The notes under the pieces: generated by a model
What the model was told of the DNA's origin: nothing
The model's database searches: none
The model's input: only the letters and a program-made list of their open reading frames with translations
Assembly (NCBI GenBank): GCA_015501585.1
Contig: JADNRY010000303.1
Coordinates: 1-64,000, forward strand
Direction of reading: 5' to 3'
DNA from: Rhodocollybia butyracea
Taxonomy: Eukaryota > Basidiomycota > Agaricomycetes > Agaricales > Omphalotaceae
DNA: 64,000 nt
Shown here: positions 1 through 10,528 of the stretch, in pieces
Numbering within the stretch: the first letter of the stretch is position 1
Layout: each line of letters opens with the position of its first letter
Position numbers and translations under genes: made by a program

Positions 1-202
1 AAATAGAAATGCACTTACTTAATCTTTTTGACAATGATATCAAAAGAGGTTCTGTCTTTTTTGCATCTGGAACGCAGCTCGCTATCGGCTTTAGCACTGA
101 TAAAGATTCCCCATTCTCCAAATCCATTGATGCTATCAAAAGGAGCGCCCTGAATGCTTCCAGTCAAGAAGCGAATCCATATCAGGTATCCGAAAGGAAT
201 GC

Positions 203-662
203 TTACGACTTCATTGGCTGAATTTTTGGATAAGCCACCGGAACATCTTCGGTGAGTGTGGCCTCAGTTGGATGCCTCAATGTAGGCTTTCCATGAACCA
301 ATGGTTCGGATACAGAGTGAGGGATGAAACTGAGCTTGACAGCCGACGCCACGTCTTCAAGGCGAAGAGTATCGAGGTAAACCTTGCAAATGGAAGTTAA
401 GAAAAATATTATGATAAAACGATTGAACACACTTTAAGATGCCCTTCAGTATACTCAGAAGCTCCGTCGCAAGATTGTCTGCTTCAATTTGACTTGAAGG
501 AGCTTGGAAATCAAAGATTTTGAATGGTCTTGGGTCCAGAAGGAGAGCTTGTGATTTTTTCGGCGTGTGTTTCTGGTATTTCGGTTTCCGTTTGCGAGGC
601 TGAATGCGGATACGATCCTCTTCCTCGACAATGGGTATCTCTTCCATGAAGCTGGCAGTCAA
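203..662 (-). CDS. Possible two-exon hypothetical protein (fragment)
   Basis: I do not recognise this protein. Two overlapping minus-strand reading frames look protein-like: an upstream part (about 430-662) beginning with an acidic then very basic stretch (VEEEDRIRIQPRKRKPKYQK) and a helical segment near IEADNLATELLSILKGILK, and a downstream part (203-about 370) reading VYLDTLRLEDVASAVKLSF and ending at a stop. A GT..AG pair (donor GTGTGT near 430, acceptor near 375) could join them, but the reading phase does not close exactly, so either another splice site or an indel is needed. No upstream exon was identified. It may be a decayed gene. No function is proposed. Confidence 0.25.
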
Positions 663-2458
663 GAGTATTTCGAGTGCTGTACAGCTGCTTCGATGTTACG
701 ATAACAGTCCCCAACTTGTACGACAGACGGCAGTGAGTCACAGAAATACAGAAACTGCGACAAGTTTTCAACAGCTGAGGCGCGACAGATCCAACAAAAG
801 CTTTAGCGTCGCCTTGAAAAAAGCTACAAATATAGTCTCGAAGGAGATTGAATGAAGGTTCATCGATGCTAAGGACAAGTGCATCAGAAAAAGATCAAAG
901 ACAAGGAAGAAAGCATACACGAGAGAACCAGAGGCAAAGCGTGTTGTTGGTTCTTTAGAAGAGCTGCAATTAGCAGGTCCAGACGTTCATAGTTGACTGT
1001 TATCACGAGTCCAAATTGCGCTAAGGATGTTTCAATAGTACTGCTGTTGTCAAGCTTGAGCTCGAAAACAAATCATCAGAGAAAAGGTTTGTGTGCGCCG
1101 AGATGCTCATGGTAAGAGGTGAATCTCTCGCAATGATATCTTTGTTCGAGTGGCAACAACGAGGCAAACAATGAAGCGCCTAATTGTAGCGCTGTTGAGT
1201 CAAAGGGTCAAAACAAGCTCATTTGAGTGACGTACTGTGAGCTCAACGAACTTACGGACACTGCGATTCGATAGACTTTGGCAAAAGACGAAGTTATCAA
1301 AATCGAAAAAAGAGGGCCAACAGAAAGCGCTAATAAGTTCAAGCTGAGCCAAAGCTGGTGACGCAGGCATGTGATGAGTGACAACACGTGTCGGGTCCAG
1401 AATAGCCGCAACCAAGTCGAAACTGGCGAAACACAGTTTATAATCAACGTATGAATCACAATTCCTTCGGGATCCACATCTTATAGCCCTGCTTGCCCAC
1501 GCTAAAATTTTCCATTATTGACTGGAACAAGTACATGGTCTGTGTCGGAGGCAAAGATCCTTACTCAGCCTTGAAACAGCCTCTTTCCGCGCTCTGGTCT
1601 GTTCTTCGAAAAACTTGACTCCTGGACATAGCCTATAGGACGTTGGCATGCAGAAACAGACAGAAAAGCTTAACTTAACTATTGAAGCCTAAAGCTTATA
1701 ATTAAGCGGCAAGCCTTGAGCATCCCAGCGCTATAGCCTGAGAGCGCCAGCGCCCGACCGCACAGCATCTGAATCGGGTGGATTAGACTACAAACGCTCT
1801 CTGCTCGCAGAAAACGTGGATTACAGTGATTAGTTTGAAGACATGAGAAGTTGGAATCCTTGGTCCTTGGATCGGGTTATCATGGCCCCCCAGCGTAAAT
1901 TAAAAATATGAGATGCGAATAATGAGCCTGTCATGAAGAAAAAAGATTTCGTGGCCAGCCTCCAGTATCAGGCAGGCTTGTCAACCAATTGTCAACCAAG
2001 ATCAGCCTCGGGCTTCGAGCTTCAGCACGTTGATTCGGCAAAGCCCACAAAAGATTTGAAACCGCGTGGCATACTTACCACAGAGCTTATACTTAGATCA
2101 TCAAGTGTAGGAAGCCAGAACGAAAGTACTTTAAGCAGATCAAGTCCGGTACGATTGCCGGCTGGTACGAGTCTAGCTTTTACCCAAGCTCGACCGCGCA
2201 AAACGATTATCCTTTCTTTCGAGTATCAAGTATCAAGTTGCCATAGAGCTCGTTCGACCTTGTGCAAGCAACTATTGTAGCACTGCACCTATCCCTTTAT
2301 AATACAACTTTACAAATATAATTTCTCTACAAGAATACTTCCCTCTGCATCTGATTTGCGCTGAATACGGAAACTCGAATCAGCTGGGTTAGTCATGTCT
2401 TCGGTGGCACGAGTGTTGTTGTCGGATGGACCAATATCAAAGATACTGGCTCCATTTT
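663..2458. other. Region without recognisable gene
   Basis: Only short frames on both strands (longest 115 codons, 1933-2280 plus) with no recognisable domain, signal peptide or convincing splice structure. I see nothing functional here. Confidence 0.5.
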
Positions 2459-2660
2459 GAGGAAGGAAGGAGGACGGAAGGAAGGAAGGTTGAAGGAAGG
2501 AAGGACTTGAAGGAAGATTGGATGAAGGATGGAAGGAAGATGGATGGATGGAACGAATTGGATGAAGGATGGAAGGAAGATGGATGGATGGAACGAATGA
2601 TGGAATGACGGAAAGGCGGATAGAAGGGACGAATGGAGGAATGAAAGAAGGAAGTAAGGA
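2459..2660. repeat. GGAA/GGAT microsatellite
   Basis: An imperfect purine-rich tandem array of GGAA, GGAT and GAAGATGGATG-type units, with one longer unit (GAATTGGATGAAGGATGG and neighbours) repeated. It lies just past the stop of the 7-TM gene, so it would fall in that gene's 3' flank or 3' UTR. The Ser/Pro/His-rich and Glu/Lys/Trp-rich frames it opens on both strands are composition artefacts. Confidence 0.9.
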
Positions 2661-2705
2661 ATGTTGTTGCACGGTATGGTCGAGAACTGAATGTGAATGC
2701 CAGTT

Positions 2706-4058
2706 TCATACAGTCCCAGATGTCAAGTCCGTAGTATCTGAAAATTTGATTGAAGGATTGTCAAAGGAGCTCCCCAAACCAACTCGGACAGCAACCAAGG
2801 TAGGTGCAAGCCCTGAAGAAAACCCATTCTCACTAAGGCGACGCTGGACTGGCTTGAGTGGATAGTACTCACACTGGCAATAGTTCCTAGACAGGACCAA
2901 TTTGGGAAGTTGAACGATAATTCGAGGATGAAAAGAAGTGGATATATGACGCCAGATTCAGTTCTGCAGACACATGAGCGTATGATCAAAAGTTCATCAG
3001 CACACTTACACGACAGCTAAAGTCCGGTTATACCAGGTGAATTTACTACCGCGGTATGTGCGCTTGATTTCCCTAGAAATCCACCATATTCGTCCGGCTA
3101 AATCACGGTTAGACAGTGCTATTTCAAGAGAGCTGACATACCAATCAAGAGCGTCATGAGAGTATTCATACAAGTATTCAACAGGAGGAAATCAAACCAG
3201 ATGTGAACACCATCAACAATTACGCCATTTACGACTGAATACTTCTGTGGATTGTCGAGAGCCAAGACGTTGCAAATTATAGCAAAGAGACCAATCACTA
3301 GAAAATACATGTAGTGAGTTTAACAAAGGGATTGATACCTAGGTTTTCTTGGTAGCACTCACATTTGGTTACAAGGATAATCAAGAATAAGGGGAGAAGA
3401 ATCAGTTTTTTTGCGTCCCCAAACTGCATACACTCGGAAAAACTGAACGAAAAACTGATAAGTACAGGTAAGGATAACTTTACAGCGCAAGGGGATACTG
3501 CACCAGAATAGCGTCACCTAAAATGCTGAGAAGGGGAATGTCAAATTATCTCCGTGCATATATATGACATGTCTACTACTCACTCTGCGAGTATAAAGAT
3601 TATCATATCAGTTGCTCTTTATTGTTTGGGGTGATTAGAAACTGATGACTTTAGAAGAAGGTCGCGGACAGCTTACTGGCCAGCAATCATCCAAGGCCTT
3701 TCATGTAACGGAATGGTATACATAATTGCATACGCCTCCCCGACCAGATCATAGAATATGTTTATTGTTGCTAGAACGAAGACAACCAGGATCGTAGGAA
3801 AGATGAACTTTTTGACGGACCAAATGTGGAATTTTTGTGGTAAAATCCACACCGCAAGTCCAAAAAGAACGACGTAGATGCCTTTGTAGAATCGTTGAAG
3901 ATGAGATTGGGAAAGGTTAATTGTGTAGTACGAACCGTAGAGCATACATTCTGCCTATGACAGGTCATGCAATGATCGCAAACGAAGAATAAGGAAAGGC
4001 GCACCATTATTACGATGAGGCGAGGGAGTGTGTAACTGGTAGGAACTGGCCCAGACAT
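2706..4058 (-). CDS. Seven-helix integral membrane protein of a basidiomycete family (one frameshift)
   Basis: Multi-exon gene on the minus strand; start chosen at ATG 4058 (MSGPVPTSYTLPRL). After the first intron comes a helix-rich segment (YKGIYVVLFGLAVWI, then FIFPTILVVFVLATINIFYDL), then exons with GDAILV, RVYAVWGRKK + hydrophobic helix, VIGLFAIICNVLALD, GRIWWISREIKRTYRG, ESGVIYPLLFILELSF and finally GLAPTLVAVRVGLG before the stop at 2706. The order 'GDA..WGR', 'AGRIWWISR', 'ESG.IY', 'GLAPTL..VRVGLG' is a pattern I know from poorly characterised basidiomycete 7-TM proteins; ligand and function are unknown. The exon holding RVYAVWGRKK meets a T7 run (A7 in sense, 3406-3412): the observed frame leaves the membrane helix and one base fewer restores it. 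Exon ends were assigned by eye, so small errors are possible. Confidence 0.7.
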
Positions 4059-5327
4059 CTCGTTAATTGAGCTCAAGATTTCAAGGGCAAGGAAAACAAA
4101 TAAATACCAAGGACTTCTTATAACGCCAGCTTCGAATACAAGGCTAGAGCCAAAGAGTCGTATCTGATGCTTGCTTATTTGTTGATTCCTTCCCGGTGTC
4201 GATGACTTTCGATAACAGAAATCCTTGATCTCATTAATGATTGCCATTTAATGATTGCCATTACTAGCAAGTATGCCAATCGCGAAGGAGGCTAGGTGCT
4301 AAACCGTACCAAATTCATATCATTACTACGCTTTCTGGGGCAAATGAATATACTTTGTAGAGGTTAAAAAAACCGCCCTTCCCCCTTGTAAAGAGCATTT
4401 TCAAGATTGGACTTCCGCTGCGATCGTATGCCGTAAGGTACGGGGACGAGTACGGTGAACTAGAGTAGATGGAGTTCTCACAACACCGTACTTACCCGTA
4501 AACTTGAACCATCGATGTACGGGAATCAGGCTCTAGTTATTACAACTGAAGCTGAGGCTTAACTAGGTTTGTTTACTAGTAGCTGAGCTCAACTCGAAGT
4601 TGTTCAAGTCTTCATGCTTCACGGTGTACTATGAAATACTACTCATAGGACTAGTATCCGGAGACTACGTGCTGAACGTAACTTTAGCAATGTCCTCGGC
4701 TCCTCTCTTCGCTATTACTATCCATAGCAAAAAGATGCTGTCAAAAATCCGGTAGTAGAGGCCCGGGCGCCAGGAAGGACTACAAAGAGTTTTATGAGAT
4801 CACTAATTGATATACAAGCCAAAAGAACTTTGACAGACGTGCCATGATGTTAGCTTATAAGGAAGGACTCATACATTGATCATCGAATGTTTCGGCTATT
4901 CCTGTTTTGACGGTAGGTCCAGACTGCCGCTCGCCCCGGTCCTCATCGACATCGATTCCACGGCCTCTAAACAGTTCACCTTTAGCTTGTGATATTCATA
5001 TTAGCTATCAGATTTTTGCCTGCGCCTTGAGGCTACTCACCGCTCACTAGTGCCCGCTGGCAGTTTTTCACTTTATAAAAGACGAGTCTTGCACCAGCCC
5101 TCAGGGGCAACGGTAGCGTCCTGCGATCCGAATTGCTGCTGAACTACCATCTCCCGCACCTTAGCCGCCCGGCGGGGTATTAGCGTTATTCGCCTCTAGT
5201 CCATATGTGAACAAAATACAATCTATATTATGACTGGAGTCGTTGAAGCCACTAGTTTCTTCTTGACCGTTTGATGTATGACGATCAATCGTGCTGGTGA
5301 TCGCCTCTTTACAGGCAAGAGTTTATG
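4059..5327. other. Intergenic region without recognisable gene
   Basis: Upstream flank of the 7-TM gene. No frame longer than 60 codons of interest and no recognised motif. I see nothing functional here. Confidence 0.5.
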
Positions 5328-7100
5328 GAACAGGGAGAAGATCGAGCTTTTTTTTTAGTGCTTTTTCGACACCTCTCTTACCGAGATTGATACGCTTCTA
5401 TACAACAGATTGAACTTCTAATTCCGTGTAGCCCCTGGCCTCGGGTGTTCGTGCATTTCTCCAATGCGACATCTCTAACTCGATAGAAGGTTCTGTGATA
5501 TATGTAATCTACTGTCAGTGAAAGGATGTGTGATTGGCCCAGCTTAAAATCACAAGTTTCCGGATATAGAAAGATATAACTTGCTTTGGCCGAGCCCCAC
5601 GCCGCCCCCTTTTTCATCCGTCATCTATTCAAATCTAAGAGACCCATATCATTTATCAATAGCCGTGGGAGTAGTGTACGGTGTGGTAAATATGGGCCTA
5701 GACGGTGCTGGGCGTCCCTCGTAAATCTTGGTCGGGCGATGTAGTCCATGCTTCAGCCTCCTACAAGGTCGTAACCATTCTCGAGTTCGGACTTCCGCGC
5801 GGCCAGATCTGGTCCAACGAAACATGCTCTTCATGCAAGTGCGATCCACGGATTCTAATATAGCGGGAATAGAGCCTAGAGCCGTTACACGCCGATTGAG
5901 ATGCACACCTTCGAGTATAAGAAAAAAGAAAGTTTGTTACATAAGGTCTGGCTGGGGTTTGGCCTCTGGGTAAGCTGAACTGAACGCGAGAAATCAAGCG
6001 GGAGCATTCGGTGACCAGAGGGCAGAGCACTGAGAATGAATGGTGAAGAGCGGGCGAGAATTTCGAGAGACTGGCACATTATTGCGTGGGATGAAGTGAA
6101 GAGTTTAGTAAGCGCCTAGCAAGCGCTAGTTCGTGCCCTTGGCTAGCTTTGAGTTGATAAACCATCAGCGCCGCTAGGTCGGTCCCTGGTCATTTATCAT
6201 AGGTCGCCAGCTACTAGAACTAAAGAAGAACTACATCTGGCTCAGGAAATCGCAAGCCCCCGAGGCTGTGTATGAGTCGCCAGTGGCCACCATTCCAAAG
6301 ATGTGGGCGTGCGGTGAACCTTGTTACTGCTCGGGATAAGTTCAATATCATCATCTCATCCTTTCTATGTACTCATCTGGCTCACAGGAATGTCAAAAAG
6401 AAAACTTCCCATAACACAAAAGGTACTGTGGCTTGCAAAACTTTGTTTGCGCCAGAACTTCTTGGTTGTCCTGATCTCGTTTACGCACCTACGCTATTCC
6501 GCCAGATTCGGTACCTTAGCAAACTCCATGACGAGTTAAGTATGTGCTCACCTTAGCCAAAAATGAGTCGATCAACAAATGAGGCGGCAGGGAGAAGCAT
6601 AGGTATGCGTATGCGAATGGACTGTACATATGCATTCAAGGTGCCACCGATGTAAAATGGCTATTGAATGAGTACTACGGCTTTACGGTGTATGCATGTA
6701 GGTGCCCAAGACATCCTTGACTTCCAATCACGGACTCGGACTGGAGCGTTGTGACTGTGTTTGGTTGTGTTGCTTCCTTGTATGTTTCTCTGTGGCTTCT
6801 AGGAGAGCGAGAGTCGAAAACATGACGTTCTTTGCGTCTTGTTTGGCGTTGCAAGTCTGAGTCATCTCGGAGAGGGGTCATAAAGTTGATAGCTGGAACA
6901 AAAATAGAGAGTAGAGCATTTGGACCCCCGTAGCGGCCTATAAGAGAGGTGCTATGATCAAAAGAAATTAATCTAGATTCGCAGTCACCATAGGCTCGGA
7001 CGTTGGGAACGACAAACTCACATGCGGTAGACCATTGAGAGTCTTGACCGGTTCTGAATTTGAAACACTCGAGGATACCTATGTATATGACAAGTTTCTT
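5328..7100. repeat. Decayed duplicated block, copy 1
   Basis: Shares many interrupted stretches, in the same order, with the block at about 7.8-9.85 kb: an AGATCGAGCTTTTT-type start, minus-strand frames reading ESVDRTCMKSMFRWTR (copy 2: ESLDHTCIENVSRWTK), a GATGTAAAATG.CT.TTG.ATGA stretch near 6650, a TCTAGGAGAG.GAG.(G)TCGAA stretch near 6800, and a TCGCAGTCA.(N)TA segment near 6980. Both copies are full of stops and indels, so this is old, diverged sequence, probably a former minus-strand gene pair. Confidence 0.6.
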
Positions 7101-7799
7101 TCGGATTTTGCGAGCTAGATGTTTTCCTGTAAAAAATGGCTAACATAAGCGGCGCCAATGGGCTACTACCGCAAAGCTAGCCAATAGTCCGCTGATAAAC
7201 GGGTGAATCAGTGCAGGGAGGCAGAAATAGAGGATACGAAAGGACCTACATAGCCACAGGGTTACGACCTTACGACGTAGGTGTGTCCCAGTAACTCGAA
7301 AGTACTCTACGTGCAAGAAGTAGACATCCCGGACTTTCCAAAATTTCGCCGACTACATTGTACCTGCGAATAAAACATTAGATACTTTTCAGGTAGGTAG
7401 TTCACGTTTACGCCATCTCACCAGATTGATCAAGTTGTAGTCCCATTACCGATGAGACCCTCGACTGTCATCTCAAAACAACTATGAGTTTGGATTTTCG
7501 GTGGCGCGAGAAGAAGCTCGATGAAGACGATAGTAATCTTTTCTGCATTCGTCTTCGTTCTTCAAAGTACACCCCGAGTCGGCTTTCATGACCTCCTTGG
7601 TCAACGTCACGTTCATCGCATGGAATCTAATTCTTCGACTTTCCATGATTTTTCTATTCGTAGAATTTGGCCCAGAGTCCACTGACAAAGAAAGTTAGAA
7701 AGTTCGTTGTGACGTCGGAGAACAACACCACCTGATGAGTTTATAGACAAAACGTTGGACCAAACATCGTGGCCCGTATCTCGTTCTTACCGCGCTCTC
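7101..7799. repeat. Partial third copy of the decayed block
   Basis: The stretch ATAAGCGGCGCCAATGGGCT near 7145 recurs near 8964, followed in both by AGCTAGCCAA-type sequence and a GCAG.(N)AGACAGAAATA-type segment. Near 7325 (AGACATCC..GACTTTCC) and 7395 (ACG.C.TCACCAGA.TGATCAA) further matches to 9197-9320 follow. No intact gene was found. Confidence 0.45.
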
Positions 7800-9850
7800 A
7801 GAATCGCTCCCGAGCTTATTGGAACAGGGACATGATCGAGCTTTTTCGGGTGCCTTTTCGATACTAGTAACGACGATACCTTTCTTACCGGGGCTGATGC
7901 TCTTTCAGGTGTACACAATGGCAAATCGTATAGCCATGGGCGCTGACATTAGGTGTTCGTGAATTTCTCAAATCAGCCACCCCGAGCTTGATAGAAGCTT
8001 CAGCGAAAGGATATGGATTGTCCCAGTCAAAAATCATCAAATATAAGTTGCTTTGGCCGAGTCCCACGCCGCCGCCTTCCCCATTCGTCAAATTTGAGAG
8101 ACAAATATTATTGCGTAGTGTCTACTGTGGTGAATATCAGCGAATAAAATAGTATGCCGAGCATATTGCAAGATGCTTTGACCCAACAGCTGCCCATATA
8201 GTATACTATAGCACAGCAGACTGAGCAGGTACCTCTTTAAAACGTAAATTCTAACAAGATTATCGTCGCTCAAACACCGATAGCAGCTGAGTCTTCTGAT
8301 ATACCTTCACAGGGCTCTCGACAGCTGCAGAAGATATAATCGTCCCTTGTGAATGTTGTGCACCCGATGGACCTCATACTTCAGCCTCCTACAAGTTGGT
8401 ACCCTCGATGGTGATACGATCCTGGAGTTCGGGCTGCTGGATTTGGTCCAACGAGACACATTCTCTATGCAAGTGTGATCCAGAGATTCCATACATCATA
8501 ATAAATCTTGGAGCCGTGTCACAACGACGAGCCTTAACCGAGCTGAAAAATCAATACTGTTGGGTGAGCGTTTCAAAAGTAAATCACCATGACCGCAGAT
8601 TGAGATGGACCCGGTACAATTTTCAACCGTGAGGAATGACAAGACAGGAAAGGCAGAGAGACGATGCTGGCATGGTGCTAATCAGACCTTTGCGAGTCAA
8701 CTTTGCTAAGATATTGAATCTGGCAGAATAGGCCAGTGTGCGAATGAGGATAGCTACGGGATTAGGGCACCTAAGAAGTTATGTAGGATACAAATTTTGA
8801 GACAGTACCACTTATGTCGCGGCCAATCATCTTTTCGACATCTCCTACGAGCTAGAATGGTAGCAAGGGTGATATTAACTTCCACAGATCTAGAGCAGTA
8901 CGAAACAAGGTTTGGACCCACCGTTTCAATTTCATCTTTGGTGAAGTGGTGCAATGATTGATATAAGCGGCGCCAATGGGCTTCCGACTTAGCTGGCCAA
9001 AAACAAGCTAGCCAAAGATCAGTCTATCAACAGGTGAAGCGGTATGGGTAGACAGAAATATCAGTATGCGAATGGACACATGAATTCAAGATTCCGAGTT
9101 GCAACGATGTAAAATGTCTGTTGGATGACTGGTACGACTTTACAGTGTAAGATGGTAGTTCGAAATTCGTGATCTACGTGCGGATGAGTCAAGAGGTTGA
9201 CATCCTTGGCTTTCCAATCGGCGACTGGATCGTGTTCAATAAAGCGTTGTAACTACAAAGAAAGCGTTAGGTATTTTTCACCTATGACATGCTTACGCCG
9301 CCTCACCAGAATGATCAATCACCGAGACCTCCAATTGACATCTCAGGATACGACAGTATCGTACTACGAGTTTTGGTCTTTAGTGACTCGACAAAAAGTT
9401 AGATGAAGGCGTTCGGCTTTCCTGCATGCGTCTTGCATTCATGAACTACTTGGTGAACGTCGCGTCCAACGTTTCCCAGCTTTGAATAGATTCAATGTTG
9501 ATAAAGCTGCACGAGAAAGAGTAGTGTTTTTAGCTAACATTACTTTTGAAATGTTTGGTTCAAGCTGTGTGTTAGGGCGTTGTGCTTCTCTGCGGATCCT
9601 AGGAGAGAGAGAATCGAAGACATGACGTACTTCCTATCTTGTTTTCGTTGCCAGTTGACCATCGAAAAGAGTTATGAAGTCGTTGGGATAGAGCAGAGGT
9701 GCCAGCGAGTAGCCACCTAGAAGAAAGACGCATCGCTATAATTGGAAGAAATTGTTATCAAATCGCAGTCAGTATTAGTACACTGGGCTCAGGAATAACA
9801 ACTTCACCTGCAGTAGACCACTCTCGACAACCGTGACAATGGCGAAGAAC
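7800..9850. repeat. Decayed duplicated block, copy 2
   Basis: Second copy of the block described at 5328-7100, diverged and rearranged. It contains the MYND zinc-finger remnant on the minus strand near 8.8 kb. No uninterrupted coding model could be built. Confidence 0.6.
8790..8930 (-). pseudogene. MYND zinc-finger remnant
   Basis: On the minus strand a frame contains VSYCSR, then a possible short intron (GTGGAAGTT..CTAG), then RRCRKDDWPRHKWYC. The second half fits the end of a MYND finger (YCS..CQ..DW..HK..C), a protein-interaction zinc finger greatly expanded in Agaricomycetes. The first two cysteines of a full finger and any downstream domain are not visible, and the surrounding block is decayed, so I call it a remnant rather than a gene. 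Confidence 0.45.
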
Positions 9851-10528
9851 TAAAGCCACTAAAGCGTCTAAAACCGCTTTCATTACCGGGCCGTCAAGCG
9901 CTCTGATTCAGTCAAGTTGAAGAAGCAAATCTCGAGCCCTTGTCTGATAATTCACTATGAAACGGCCGTCAACAACGATTTTGAAGCGGTAGGGATGGCA
10001 CGAGTGAAAAAATCCCTACGTCCAAATCCATCCACTTTTCCCTCTCTTCTGATACGATGGCATCTATCCAAAAATCGTTCCTACAGATTGATGCATGCGG
10101 AGTAAGATTTGTTGACTCAGAGTGCATTCGAAGCGGAGGAGAAAGCTTTTAGATTTGGATACGAGGTTGGTTGACGAGTGAGTATTGATAAACAGTGCGC
10201 GCACAACAGCACGATCAGTAAAGTCAACAAACACCTGCAATGTCCTCTCTCCGTTTATCTGCCGCGTTTCTCTCTGGTTGGCTCCTCTATACCAATCATC
10301 TCTTGCTGTGTTCCGTCTCTGAACTCGGTCGCTTTCGTTTTTCTAATTACACTAAGCAATTCGTTGTTCCCATTGAAGGAGTTTCCCGATCTTAATGCAT
10401 GTCAAAGAGAGCGCCTAAGCTTTAAGATCCTTTTTTTAAGATTCATTCTCAATAGATAATATTTAATTTTATCGGGTGAAGAAGCTGATAGAATACAAAC
10501 GCCAAACGCTCATAAAGAATTTCCTGGT
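9851..10528. other. Intergenic region without recognisable gene
   Basis: Lies beyond the 3' end of the GH44 gene. Only short unrecognised plus-strand frames (9917-10105, 10178-10459). I see nothing functional. Confidence 0.5.

Noticed and set aside
2310..2709. Long Ser/Pro/His-rich minus-strand frames and Glu/Lys-rich plus-strand frames
   Set aside because: They are produced by the GGAA/GGAT microsatellite and have no start context or exon partners.
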